This document shows, piece by piece, positions 42,245 through 42,316 of a stretch of 42,316 nucleotides of DNA. The DNA comes from Scatosoma sp045613545 (GTDB taxonomy: Bacteria; Bacillota; Clostridia; Christensenellales; Borkfalkiaceae). The DNA is taken from NCBI GenBank assembly GCA_045613545.1, contig JAZLBD010000014.1, positions 1 through 42,316 on the forward strand, in the 5' to 3' direction. The position numbers and the translations under genes are program-made. A model generated the notes under the pieces. The model made no database searches, was not told the origin of the DNA, and was given only the letters and a program-made list of their open reading frames with translations. Position 1 is the stretch's first letter. Each line of letters starts with the position of its first letter.

Positions 42245-42316
42245 ATGGCAAAGAAGAAAACGACAAGAAAAACAACCAAAAAAACGACGTCGAAATGTTC
42301 GGCGCCGAAAAAAACG
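42245..42316 (+). CDS. Lysine/threonine-rich protein, N-terminal fragment at window edge
   Basis: 24 codons are visible from ATG 42245, preceded by AGGAGAAAG, 3 nt after the previous stop. The sequence is almost only Lys, Thr, Arg and Ser (MAKKKTTRKTT start), as in histone-like tails, DNA-binding linkers or FtsK-like N-termini. Nothing more can be said without the rest of the gene. Confidence 0.6.
   Translation, partial: MAKKKTTRKTTKKTTSKCSAPKKT

Overview
The window looks like the chromosome of a low-to-mid-GC Gram-positive anaerobe of the class Clostridia, probably a gut lineage. The signs are strong AGGAGG-type ribosome binding sites, near-consensus sigma-A promoters with 17-bp spacers, a T-box leader on ileS, an archaeal-type AspRS, a clostridial type-2 IleRS, a 6S RNA, and sugar importer genes without a dedicated ATPase. 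I cannot name the family or genus from sequence alone.

1-14125 (minus strand): a surface-glycan operon read right to left. A consensus promoter (14097-14125) is followed by a leader holding a 14-bp palindrome, an intrinsic-terminator-like hairpin and two 22-bp direct repeats spaced exactly 42 bp. Then come two LplB/LplC-type permeases, a solute-binding lipoprotein whose gene is flanked by two stem-loops, a GH123/DUF4091-like secreted enzyme, a secreted beta-rich protein, a lipoprotein, and a giant lipoprotein with tandem units of about 205 residues that runs off the left edge. The giant gene is open across the whole of 4529-1.

14214-24080 (minus strand): two RluA-type pseudouridine synthases, a membrane-anchored surface protein, an rRNA-methyltransferase-like protein overlapping one synthase, ileS under an isoleucine T-box, and archaeal-type aspS. 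24164-27219: a pyridoxal-kinase-like gene divergent from aspS, a 6S RNA, a four-helix membrane protein, tRNA-Pro(CGG) and a RadC-family gene.

27276-32222 (minus strand): the str operon rpsL-rpsG-fusA-tuf, with a long structured rpsL-rpsG gap and an extra promoter before tuf. 32353-40104 (plus strand): the lower-glycolysis genes pgk, tpiA and gpmI, then secG, rnr and smpB. Between pgk and tpiA sits a 740-bp cassette (a small Cro/C1 repressor divergent from a two-helix membrane protein) bounded by two 31-bp identical terminators. Its divergent promoters carry matching operators in their spacers.

40139-42316: a nitrilase-fold protein that appears to lack its catalytic triad, mgsA, tRNA-Pro(AGG) with its 3' end duplicated 236 bp downstream, and two genes starting right after that duplicate. 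The most unusual items are the glycan operon with its layered leader, the terminator-bounded repressor/membrane cassette, the apparently dead nitrilase, and the tRNA 3'-end duplication.
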